Shown here: positions 1 to 64,000 of the stretch, one piece after another
How positions within the stretch are numbered: the first letter of the stretch is position 1
How the letters are laid out: every line of letters starts with the position of its first letter
NCBI GenBank assembly: GCA_054601695.1
Contig: BAAHQB010000330.1
Location: 1-64,000, forward strand
Direction of reading: 5' to 3'
Length of the DNA: 64,000 nt
Source: Amorphochlora amoebiformis
Lineage: Eukaryota > Cercozoa > Chlorarachniophyceae
Notes under the pieces: generated by a model
The model's database searches: none
Told to the model about the DNA's origin: nothing
What the model saw: the letters and a program-made list of their open reading frames with translations, nothing else
Position numbers and translations under genes: made by a program

Positions 1-396
<396 letters not shown>

Positions 397-490
397 ATAT
401 ATATATATATATATCTATAAATATTTATATTTTTATATATAGATACATATATATGTATATATATATTATATATTATAAATATATATATTC

Positions 491-536
<46 letters not shown>

Positions 537-543
537 ATATTAC

Positions 544-11316
<10,773 letters not shown>

Positions 11317-12079
11317 CTGATTGTTAGGATATGACAGTATTGTCAGGAGATATGTATTTATACTGCACGGATATATTTTTTTAAAACGCATAATAATGAG
11401 ACATGCGTCGACGAAAAATTAAAAATAATTTATGTCCTATTCGAATTCAAATGCGGGGTAGGTATACACGTCTGTGAGCCACTAGATGAGCATATTAAAC
11501 ATCGCCTAGATACTACGCATATAACTAAGCGTATATCTACATGTACGCGTTACATGATTTTCTTAGAAAGAGGGTACCTACCATAGGAGAATACAAATTA
11601 CTCTCGCAATCCCCCAAACCATAAAATCACCTAAACCAGCCTCTCATCCTGCCTTTACCTATTTCGAAAACTTAACTCCATCTGTAACCTAACCATCTAT
11701 TCCCCCCCCCCCCCCCCGGGAAGTAGACATGAGAGATGACGTGTAGAAAAGAGCGAAAACCACGCCAAAAAGAGGCGATTTTTTCCTAATTCTTTTGCTC
11801 AACTGTAAACTGCGGCCGTCATGCCCTGGCCGATCTTGCGATAAAATTCGTACGGTCCTCCCCCCCCGTGGAGGGTGGGTCTTCCCCTGCGCCCGCGTGA
11901 GCTTCTCTTCCTCTGCATGTGTTTTATTCGGGTGGATTATCGTGGATATGCTCCAAGGTACCCCCCCCATAAAATTAGAATTATTAGCGGGTTTGATTGT
12001 AGTTTTAAAGGTTTAGAACTGTTACGTGGCGTCCTGTAATTTGATGGGGTGTGATTATGCATAACGTCACCCTTTAAGA
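11317..12079. other. Interval between kinase exon and Harbinger element
   Basis: Unique sequence with a poly-C run (about 11702-11717) and a second C run near 11864. The missing first exon(s) of the minus-strand kinase (start, glycine loop) should lie here or beyond the transposon, but I could not identify one with a good donor. No other gene is seen. Confidence 0.5.
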
Positions 12080-12140
12080 ACTGCCGGCGGTGGCAGTTTT
12101 GAATATTCCGGCAGTACTGCCGGTTCATTCTCTATGTGCG
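12080..12140. repeat. Left subterminal ACTGCCGGCAGT-like motifs of the Harbinger element
   Basis: Several copies of CTGCCG/CGGCAG in both orientations lie within 60 bp, followed by TTCTCTATGTG. A similar set in inverse orientation occurs near 16020-16066. I interpret these as subterminal protein-binding repeats of the transposon. Confidence 0.45.
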
Positions 12141-12271
12141 ATGGCAGATTCCCCGGTATCCATTGGGGAAAACCGGCATTGTATACATTTCATATATTTA
12201 AATGATGTCACCTAAATTCGACAACCACGTGGCATATCCACGTGTACAGTTGTGCCCTCCCGGGAAGACGT

Positions 12272-12792
12272 ATGTCTGTCACATACCTGCAGTTGGTGCT
12301 CGCCTTGACCCAGTGGCTGAATGCGGAAGACACCATATCGTATTGTCGTGCGCTTAAGACATTCATGAATGTATATAAATTGTATACATCGAGGAAACGA
12401 AAGCGGGGGCCTCGTCGCGAGGAGAGATTCAGTCGTCTGGATTGGCGGGAACACGTATGTGGCATGTCTCCGGCGAGATTTAGGCGGAGATATAGGATGG
12501 ACCTTGGTTGCTTCAATCTATTAGTTGATAAGCTTCGCGATGATCTGGAACTATACACATACAGTTGCTGCCGTGGTGAACCAATAACTGCAGAGTTGCA
12601 GGTTGCGGCGACTATGAGAATGCTTGCTGGAGCGTCGTATTTGGATGTGTCCACCATATTCAGAATGCATGAATCGACGGTGTACAAGATATTTTGGCGC
12701 GTCGTGGAGCTAGTGTGTAACAAGTACACGATTGAGTTCCCTTTCGACGACTTGGTATGTAACACTCTCTCTGTCTCTGTCCATCTCTCTGT

Positions 12793-12826
<34 letters not shown>

Positions 12827-13813
12827 ACACATGGTGTGTGTGTATGTATGCTCACACATGTGTGTGCACTTATCGCATAGGAGAGGCTGCGACATATAGA
12901 AGCCGAGTTTAGGAGCAGATCAGAAATGGAGGCCATGCAGGGATGTGTTGGTTGCATAGATGGGCTATTAATAAAAATACGTGCTCCGACGAAATCTGAA
13001 TCTCCATGTAGTATGAGATTTCAAAGTTGCAAGGGTTTTTTCGCACTTAATGCTCAGGCGGTGTGTGATGTCCATGGACGTTTCACTGTGTTTGAAATCA
13101 GGGGTGGTGGGGCACAGTCTGATGTCCAAGTATGGAAAATGTTAGACATGTGCAGAGACCTGCTGGAACAAAAGAGGATGCCTGCCGGTTTCTGGATAGC
13201 CGGTGACGCAGCATATCCATGTTCCGACAGTGTAATCGGTCCATATTCAGACGCCGATGCGCGAAACGACAGACGGAAAGACAATTTTAATTGGTCGCAT
13301 AGCCAACTCAGAATAAGAATCGAGATGGCTTTTGGTAGGTTTGTCGGCCGATTCGGGATCTTGTGGAAACCCATTCGCATGAGTTACAAACGTGCTGCTA
13401 TCATCACCATGGCGTGTGCTAAGCTTCACAACATCATAATCTCATACGACCTAGAGAAAGGCCAGTACTATAGTGACGCGAAAACTAGAACGACTGTCGA
13501 GACTCCTTCACAATTGATTCGCATCACACATGAAGAGATCGAAAGTGACCGTCGCAACGTGAGCCGTGCGACCAGAAGGAGACGGATGACAAGGATGAGG
13601 AGCGTGCGCGCTACTACTGCACCAGAACTGAACAAGCACGGAGCACCCATTGAGCTATTAAACGATGGCTGGTTCTACGCAGCAAGTCATCGAACGTGCG
13701 CGCTGCGAGAGTCATTGACCAATAGGGTCGCGGAGCTAGGCGTGGTGAGGCCAAGTAGTAGCGTCCTGCATGCCACTGTGGCTATTGCCACACGTCAACC
13801 TAATCGACAGTGA
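12272..13813 (+). CDS. PIF/Harbinger-type DDE transposase with one intron
   Basis: Cut-and-paste DNA transposase of the Harbinger superfamily (DDE_Tnp_4-like nuclease). Exons 12272-12754 and 12881-13813 join in phase 0 to 471 residues. The 126-nt intron starts GTATGT, ends CGCATAG and carries a (CT)n tract and GT-rich sequence. The DDE triad is visible: first Asp in GCIDG, second Asp in GDAAYP, Glu in RIEMAFG, with the family N/H spacing after the second Asp. The N-terminal part is rich in basic residues (RKRKRGPRR) followed by a helix-turn-helix-like stretch, as expected for the DNA-binding end. The reading frame is intact, so the element may be young or still active. ATG 12272 is the first in frame; ten further codons upstream are open without an ATG. 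Confidence 0.94.
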
Positions 13814-14854
<1,041 letters not shown>

Positions 14855-15860
14855 TCATTTGCATTCTTCGTACAACTCAACGAACTTATCAAGCGCGCTC
14901 TTGATTCGTGCACGTTTGGTTGGGCTACTCGTTATCATCCTGGATTCACACTCATCAATTCGATCAATGAGCTTAATAATACGTTCTGCGTCTGACATCT
15001 TATTTTCTTTCTGCAACATGGCACGACGTAAGTCCTCCTTGGCCCTGATTGCGTCCTCCTTGGCCTTGATTGCGTCCTCCTTGGCCTTGATTGCTTGCAT
15101 CACGTCGTCACGTGCCAAACACTCTGTCAGATAAACTAGTGAGCATTAAAGTGGAAGAGTGGCTAGCACTGTCCCATTCATCAATGCTTTCAGTACGATG
15201 CCTTTTTTTCGTGTTGCGCACGCGTCTTGAACTTGATACACACACCGTTGTGGGGCCCGATATCTGATCATCTGGCGCAATTGGTGCCTTTACACTCATC
15301 ATTATCTCCCCGTTCTGCGGTAACTCCACTAGCTTGTATAGAAATATGATGTCCTGACGCATGGTGAAATCTTCGATTGACTTCATCTGACCAGATTTTG
15401 TATAGTTATGCATCACGATTTCCCATTGTGCACGAAATTCTCGCCACTTGTCAGTCAGTTTGGAGGCAGTGGCTGGTATCGTTTTCGTATCGGACGGATC
15501 GAGGTTTCGTACTGTTATGTCCACGAACGGGTTAGCCACATCCCACTGTCGATCGTTGAACACATCAGCTAACGTGTGAAAAGCCGCATCCCATGGCTTC
15601 GCCGTGACGTCCTTTGAATCCTTTTGTGCTCTGGTGAGTGGATCATTTCTGCGTCGGAATAACTCTCTCACATCTGGGTGAACTATGGCCATGAACATGC
15701 GTGCGTAGCCGTTGACGCTCCATCTTCCGACACCAGTTGATGCATTATACGACAACCCCCGTAGTTCGTCAAACGCAGTAAGAGCAGGCACGTGATGTTC
15801 GTGCTTATTCGGGTTACGGATGCCAGGGAACTTTATGCCACGCTCCTTACAAGCGGGCAC
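14855..15860 (-). CDS. SANT/Myb-like DNA-binding protein, probable Harbinger partner
   Basis: Harbinger elements normally carry a second gene, a Myb/SANT-like protein that binds the element ends and brings the transposase to the nucleus; this ORF lies convergent to the transposase. Seen: W-S-V-N-G-Y-A-R-M...HPDVRELF...LTR...WD...FND, then KLTDKWREFRAQW...TKSG, the tryptophan spacing of SANT-like domains. The N-terminal part has cysteines and histidines (CLVPACKERG...KHEHH) that may bind zinc. The C-terminal part is charged and heptad-like (two AIKAKED repeats, then AIRAKED), probably a coiled coil. Two overlapping frames are best joined by a 46-nt intron (15169-15124, GTGCTAG...CTGACAG), giving about 319 residues from 15860. 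The true start is uncertain because no ATG lies upstream in frame; a short 5' exon is likely. Confidence 0.7.
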
Positions 15861-16019
15861 CAGACATCTCTTCTGGTATGGGTACGACGCACTGGTACTG
15901 GTGTGATCGATGCAACATTAACGGTCGGCTCGGGTCCATTCTACTACCGCTGCTTTTCAAATTCAGGGTCCTTGACCGAATACCCGCTACTACCGACACC
16001 CTACACGACAGAATCCCTG

Positions 16020-16070
16020 GCAGAACTGCCAAACTGCCGGCAAATCCATACATAGAGAACGGCAGTCACT
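16020..16070. repeat. Right subterminal ACTGCCGGCAGT-like motifs of the Harbinger element
   Basis: CTGGCAGAACTGCC, AACTGCCGGCAA and ACATAGAGAACGGCAGT mirror the left-end motifs in inverted orientation. The match is imperfect but the word content is shared. Confidence 0.45.
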
Positions 16071-17095
16071 ACTACCCGATATATACCGTCACTACCGGTA
16101 TTAACAAAAAAAAAGCCCGGATATAAAATTACGTAAAATCTCCATAATATCCACATTTGACACGTGTCCTATGGGGGATCGTCTGTTGCGGTGAGGTGTT
16201 TCGAAGCCCTGGAAATACGCAAAGAAGCGAGGCAGAAAGGGGGGAAAAAAGGCGAATTTTAAAATTTATTAGCTGATGAAGTCCGGTGAGTGGATTTTTG
16301 GGGGTTTTACAGGAGGGGGGGGGAGAGGGAGAAGACGGGATTTGTGTGTGAGTTCTTTTGGGTTTTCGAGATGATATATGCTTATATGTGTGTAATATAC
16401 GAATGTGTGTGTATGTATTTTACATAATTATGTATGTATATTTACATAATATAGGGGAAAGAGAGAGAGAGAGGAAGAGATGATACTTTGATTGAAAATA
16501 TGTATATATAAATGGTCCCACATAGGCGGATATATAAACACACAACAAAAGCATAAATTCTATTAATACACACTCTCCGTCGTGAGAATATGTATACATA
16601 CTCATCTTTTTTTGCATATATAGGTATGAAAATTCTTATAAAGATATATAAAACAATAATATCGATATATATATATCACATACATGATATAACAAGCATA
16701 AGTATATTAACAGTTGGATTTTATATATTGACAGGTAAACCTGCGCCGAGAAAAAGCAGAAGAAGTATCCAGAATTCTCCTACACATTGCATCGAGAGAT
16801 CAGAGATTTTTCCAGAGATCTGAGATTTTTTCGGAGATCAGAGAATTTTCCACAGATCAGAGAATACTCCTCCACACAAGAGCAGAGAATTTTCCTACCT
16901 ATGCAGATTTGAGGAAAAGAGAGAAATAAGATGGAGAGGCATATTCTCAGAGAGAGAGATTCTTATATTTGCAGGGGGGGGGGGGACAGGGACATGAAAC
17001 TTCCACAGAGTAAGGGGAAGAAAGTCGGATATTTAAATATTTGTACATACAGACATATATATATATATATATATATTATATATGTCTGTAGTTTT

Positions 17096-17137
<42 letters not shown>

Positions 17138-17213
17138 TATATATACATATATAATGTGTAATATATGTGTGTGTACGTATACAAGTATGTAAACATCAAC
17201 ATATTTATGTATA

Positions 17214-17329
<116 letters not shown>

Positions 17330-17409
17330 GTGTATATATGTATATGTATTTGTATATAGATAGATAGATATATACATATATAATACAGTATATGTGTGTA
17401 TATATATAG

Positions 17410-17458
<49 letters not shown>

Positions 17459-17477
17459 ATATATGTATACATATTAG

Positions 17478-17998
<521 letters not shown>

Positions 17999-18006
17999 TA
18001 GGCTCT

Positions 18007-42554
<24,548 letters not shown>

Positions 42555-42599
42555 TATAAATATAATATCCACATATCAATATATAGATATCTATATATA

Positions 42600-42708
42600 T
42601 AGATATAGATATAGATAAATGTAACAAAGGAGATGACCTCTATCAAGAGGCTTGATGAGTAATATCAATATAATATCCAGATATCAATATATAGATATCT
42701 AGATCTAT

Positions 42709-42749
<41 letters not shown>

Positions 42750-42836
42750 GATGTATGTAACAAAGCAGATGACCTCTATCAAGAGGCTTGATGAGTAATA
42801 TCAATATAATATCCAGATATCAATATATAGATATCT

Positions 42837-42882
<46 letters not shown>

Positions 42883-42925
42883 CAAAGCAAATGACCTCTA
42901 TTAAGAGGCTTGGTGAGTAAAACAA
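42600..42925 (+). repeat. Three copies of the EXO84 terminal exon end, including the stop
   Basis: GATGACCTCTATCAAGAGGCTTGATGAGTAATATC recurs near 42630, 42766 and 42891 (the last diverged, TTAAGAGGCTTGGTGAGTAA) with shared downstream words ATATCCA(G/C)ATATCAATATATAG. Confidence 0.9.
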
Positions 42926-42981
42926 TATAATATCAATATATATATATATATAAGTTGTATAGATAATGTACATATATATGT

Positions 42982-43019
<38 letters not shown>

Positions 43020-43027
<8 letters not shown>

Positions 43028-43081
43028 CGAAATTTTGAAGAGCCTTTGTAGACGGACATAATGCGTAATAGTATATAGAAG

Positions 43082-43128
<47 letters not shown>

Positions 43129-43150
43129 GCCTTTGTAGATGGACTTGATG
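43020..43150. repeat. Two related unassigned blocks in TA repeat
   Basis: GCCTTTGTAGA(C/T)GGAC(A/T)T(A/G)ATGCGTAA(T/C)AGTATATAGAAGTATATACATA occurs at 43040 and 43130; the first has an extra 16 bases of unique sequence. The pattern is like the exon-edge copies, but no exon is assigned. Confidence 0.5.
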
Positions 43151-43186
43151 CGTAACAGTATATAGAAGTATATACATATATCTATG

Positions 43187-43223
<37 letters not shown>

Positions 43224-43247
43224 TATATATATAAATATGTATGCATG

Positions 43248-43364
<117 letters not shown>

Positions 43365-43511
43365 TTACATAATATATATATATATACATATAATGTATTG
43401 TGCTTAAGTTTGTTGATATGTATGTATAATATACATTTATGATCTATATACGTACTTTACATATATTATATATAAAATAAACATACATATAATATATATA
43501 TGTGTAGATAT

Positions 43512-43570
<59 letters not shown>

Positions 43571-43571
43571 T

Positions 43572-43603
43572 ATGAGCCAGTCGACAAGACGAGCAAGAAA
43601 CGA
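43572..43603 (+). other. Possible first exon of a small unassigned gene
   Basis: After an ATATTAG acceptor-like border an ATG opens [11 protein letters not shown] and is followed by donor GTAACA. A phase-compatible chain could run through GACTCACAAT (43943, with two decayed copies upstream) to an open stretch at 44527-44570 ending in TAA, but the product would be only about 30 residues. The minus strand is also open here, so strand and function are unknown. Confidence 0.2.
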
Positions 43604-43631
43604 CGTAACAACATTATTCACTATATATGTC

Positions 43632-43764
<133 letters not shown>

Positions 43765-43798
43765 TGTATATGTATAAGGACTCACAATATACTTTTTT

Positions 43799-43859
<61 letters not shown>

Positions 43860-43871
43860 ACTCACAAGATA

Positions 43872-43906
<35 letters not shown>

Positions 43907-43976
43907 TATAATATATATACATAAGAGATATGTATGTATACAAGGACTCACAATGTACACATGGGTATACATAGAC

Positions 43977-44030
<54 letters not shown>

Positions 44031-44131
44031 ATGTATATATATATATATATGTGTGGTGTGTTTGTATATATATATATATGTGTGTGTGTGTATGTGCGTG
44101 TGTGTGTGTGTGTGTTTGTGTGTGTATGTAT

Positions 44132-44171
<40 letters not shown>

Positions 44172-44402
44172 ATATAATTTATATATAATATATAATATAC
44201 ACATATATACACATATATGTATATATATATCATAATATATATATATATATATACATATGTTACATATATATGTTATATACACATATACATACATAAATAT
44301 GTGAGATGAAGTATTTATGTATACTCTATACATATAAACACAAATAATTCCAAAGACGCACATAGATATTTTCACTGTATTAGTTCCACTATATGCATGA
44401 AT

Positions 44403-44445
<43 letters not shown>

Positions 44446-44471
44446 ATATACATATATATATATATATTATA

Positions 44472-44515
<44 letters not shown>

Positions 44516-44516
<1 letters not shown>

Positions 44517-44582
44517 CATATGGAAGGTCCCAGAGGCCATACCGCGTCTTCTTCGTCTATAATTGAACCTTAAGGTCATTCA
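44516..44582. other. Unassigned non-repeat island, open on both strands
   Basis: A 67-nt unique block inside TA repeat. The minus strand begins ATG and reads an arginine-rich stretch (NYRRRRRG); the plus strand reads [11 protein letters not shown] then stop. It has an exon-like size, but I could not place it in a gene. Confidence 0.2.
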
Positions 44583-44608
44583 TATATATATATATATATA
44601 TATATAAC

Positions 44609-44653
<45 letters not shown>

Positions 44654-44685
44654 ATATATAATTGTACATATATATATATATTATG

Positions 44686-44723
<38 letters not shown>

Positions 44724-44791
44724 AATGTATATATACATACATATATATACGTATGTATACATATAACAATATATATATATATATATATATA

Positions 44792-44838
<47 letters not shown>

Positions 44839-44905
44839 CATTTATACATATATATACAGGTATATATACACACACCTAAATATGTATAAACAAATGTATA
44901 TGCAC

Positions 44906-44961
<56 letters not shown>

Positions 44962-45023
44962 CGCGCGTATTTTACGAGAATTGTGTTGTCTTTTTAATAC
45001 ATTTGAAATGCATGTATGAATAT

Positions 45024-45054
<31 letters not shown>

Positions 45055-45136
45055 CACATACATACATATACATATATGTGTGTGTGTGTATATATATCCT
45101 CATATATGTATATATATATATATATATATATTCTTA

Positions 45137-45189
45137 TACATAGGAAAAGTGTATGCATGCACGTGGATCTATCGTAACAGAGACTGCCA

Positions 45190-45190
<1 letters not shown>
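45137..45190 (+). other. Unassigned exon-like island
   Basis: After acceptor ACATAG the plus strand reads [10 protein letters not shown] and meets a possible donor GTAACA, then continues open. It is non-repeat sequence bounded by TA and is not recognised. Confidence 0.2.
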
Positions 45191-45234
<44 letters not shown>

Positions 45235-45292
45235 ATATATATATATATGTATGTATGTATGCATGTATATATATATGTATAATATTATATAT

Positions 45293-45323
<31 letters not shown>

Positions 45324-45363
45324 GTGTTGTAAATATACATAATGATTATATACATGTATTCCA

Positions 45364-45398
<35 letters not shown>

Positions 45399-45469
45399 CA
45401 TATATATATGTATATACATATACATATATGTGTATATATATACATACATATATGTATACATTAATAGGC

Positions 45470-45690
45470 GCGACGAATAATAACAAGATCTAGAGAATAT
45501 GATTGTAAAACTAGTAGTCGAGATCTAGACTCTAGAGACTACTACTAGACTCTAGAGACTACTAGACAACTAGACTACCTAGATGCTACCGTATAAGCCT
45601 GCGAAAATTTTGAAATAAAAGTTGAACGGATCAATTTTTCTAGAAATTCTGAAACTTAGCTACATATGTGTAATCTAGATGATATGATCT

Positions 45691-45725
<35 letters not shown>

Positions 45726-45841
45726 ATATATATATATACTAGATATATATATATATATATATATATATACTAGATATACTAGATACTAGCATCTAGAGCA
45801 TATCTGTGTACATCTGTACATATATATCTAGATATATATCT

Positions 45842-45876
<35 letters not shown>

Positions 45877-45900
45877 CGGCTGCAGTAGTACGAGTCTAGA
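45470..45900. repeat. CTAG-rich stretch with short direct repeats
   Basis: Words such as TCTAGAGACTAC and ACTAGA recur (45500-45600), followed by TA tracts broken by CTAGATATATCTAG palindromes. The composition resembles 14440-14800 beside the Harbinger genes. Confidence 0.5.
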
Positions 45901-46193
45901 GACTGCAGAGTACCGTCGCAACTAGCGCAAGTACATTGAGTAGACCAAGGTTATGCAGCATATGCTAACTATATTTCTACCATTTTCAGCCTGATCATCG
46001 TAATATTCGATCGAGCTGTAATCTAAATCAGGCTAGCTTCAGTCTTTACTATTTAGACTATGTCTAGTATGTAACCGACTGGGCCGGTGAGTGGAATGAG
46101 AGTCGGGCGTCATCTGCCGGGACTACCGCTAGTACCTGGAGTACCTAAGTCCAGAAGTATACCTATGAATCATGACGAATTTCATGATATCAT

Positions 46194-46526
46194 ATGCTAG
46201 ATACAGTCTCTAGACTAGCTAGAGTCTACAAAGTATCCAAGGCACTAGTGAATTTACTATCTTCAATCATTTTAAGATATCGGAAACACATACGAAAGGC
46301 TAGAGCCTACGGTAGTATTACACATGCACGTAGTGCACGACAATCGTTGATATTATATCAGCGTATCTTCGACATTACGTTTACACCTAAATCTCGCGGC
46401 TGGGTCTCTTTGTACAATGATTGCATGCCAGTTTCAATGGTCCAAATAGTACATCGTGACATGCCCGACATGAATTATTGTACAATTCATTGTACTCATG
46501 CATCATTGGCCTTGGACTTGAATTGA
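46194..46526 (+). CDS. Hypothetical ORF, 110 codons, not recognised
   Basis: Open frame from ATG to TGA in the unique CTAG-rich stretch, with a basic, Leu/Ser-rich N-terminal half (LRYRKHIRKARAYG) and no domain I know. It has no visible introns, unlike its neighbours. It may be a transposon remnant or chance. Confidence 0.2.
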   Translation: MLDTVSRLARVYKVSKALVNLLSSIILRYRKHIRKARAYGSITHARSARQSLILYQRIFDITFTPKSRGWVSLYNDCMPVSMVQIVHRDMPDMNYCTIHCTHASLALDLN

Positions 46527-46835
46527 AAGTGATTTTTCAATTTGACTACAAATCATAATTATAAATCTATATTCAAATTTAAATCACTCTCTCTCTCTCA
46601 GCAAATGCTTAGACATCAGCTTGAAGCAGATGATTAAGATTAAAGCTATCCAGTACAAGTATGTACGTCATACTAATACCTTTGATGGAAGGCTGAATCA
46701 CTCTAGCTGAAACCTGGTCAAGAATGACTCAAGATGATGAAATTTCATCAGTTTTGGACCGGCCGATTTAATTGTAAATAAATCGAACTCCGAATACAGT
46801 CGTACTGATGTGTCAATTTATAATACATACACACT

Positions 46836-46901
<66 letters not shown>

Positions 46902-47451
46902 CATATATGGACACATATTTACATACACATATACATATATACACACATACATAAGCATGTATATACAGAGTTAGGCTTTCGAATTCATACCCCTTGATAT
47001 TTTTTAAGGGTTAGGGTAAGGTCTTAGGGTTTCGATAAGGGTCAAGAGTTCCGAAGAGGGCGTTTGACCCGATGTTTGAATTTTTCAGACTGCCGAGAAG
47101 TTCCTGTATAAAATTATCATAACATTTTGGATATATGGATATCAGATATTTAATATCGATCTGTAAGGATAGGCACGTGTTTATACTAATATCTGGTTTA
47201 TCAACAGGGAGATGCTGCATATATCTTTATACGAATATCCAGATATCCAATTGATGATATTCTAACATCTGTATTTAAAACATCGGGGACCAGTGGCGTC
47301 TTGCGCGGCCTCTCCGGAGTAATCACGCTATCCCGCCTTTCCCCTTCCGCCCCCCCCCCTCAACAAAAGAAACTGTATTTGCTTCACCCTTCACCTCCAA
47401 AGTCTGGCGCGAATGTGTTTCTGACGTTATTCTTGGTTGCCTCCGCAGAAA

Positions 47452-63938
<16,487 letters not shown>

Positions 63939-64000
63939 GTAACCCAAACCCCCACACTCGACAACCAACACATCACACTCGACAACCAACACATCCCATC

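Noticed and set aside
11689-11970. 93-codon minus-strand ORF as the first kinase exon
   Set aside because: No kinase glycine-loop motif, glycine run from poly-C, no suitable donor in phase.

Overview
The window is nuclear DNA of an intron-rich eukaryote, most likely a protist or alga; I do not name a species. Most of it is simple repeat: (TA)n tracts everywhere, long (CT)n and (GC)n runs, and many interstitial telomere-type arrays (TTAGGG/CCCTAA). The long open frames of YIYIYI, SLSLSL, ARARAR, NPNPNP or LTLTLT type are repeats read as protein. Real coding sequence is cut into tiny exons (16-150 nt, mean about 55 nt). I found them by eye from GT/AG borders, unbroken reading phase and family resemblance.

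Three conserved genes and one transposon account for almost all non-repeat sequence. (1) Minus strand, about 11.3 kb down to 0.5 kb and running off the left edge: an SNF1/AMPK-alpha (SnRK1-like) Ser/Thr kinase, 22 exons recognised, phase-consistent, from the ATP-lysine exon through DFG, the activation loop, the C-lobe and a UBA-like region; the glycine-loop exon and the far C-terminus were not found. (2) 12.0-16.1 kb: a PIF/Harbinger-type element with a DDE transposase (one intron) on plus and a SANT/Myb-like partner on minus, convergent. (3) Plus strand, 18.0-42.55 kb: an exocyst EXO84/EXOC8-like gene, 42 exons giving 759 codons plus stop. (4) Plus strand, 47.45 kb to beyond the right edge: splicing factor SF3B3 (SAP130/Rse1), 30 exons giving 652 codons, about the N-terminal half.

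The notable biology is in the introns. Many consist wholly of telomere-type repeat, and the repeat itself supplies splice sites (donors GTAACCC, GTTAGGG, GTAGGG; acceptors CCCTAG, CCTAAG). The C-rich strand is the sense strand in most of them, on both DNA strands. About a third of the exons are accompanied in the neighbouring intron by truncated copies of their own edge. Copies upstream of an exon keep the acceptor plus the 5' part of the exon; copies downstream keep the 3' part plus the donor; each is broken off into TA repeat at a short TA-like match. Some donor-side copies have grown into minisatellites of 10 or more units (50.5-51.4 kb, 52.2-52.8 kb). One 33-nt exon exists as five complete copies, and one 16-nt exon as three.

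The three genes (energy-sensing kinase, vesicle tethering, U2 snRNP) are housekeeping genes with no obvious functional link. The kinase and EXO84 are divergently oriented, with the Harbinger element between them. EXO84 and SF3B3 are tandem, separated by about 4.9 kb of mostly TA repeat, a few unassigned islands and a CTAG-rich unique stretch.
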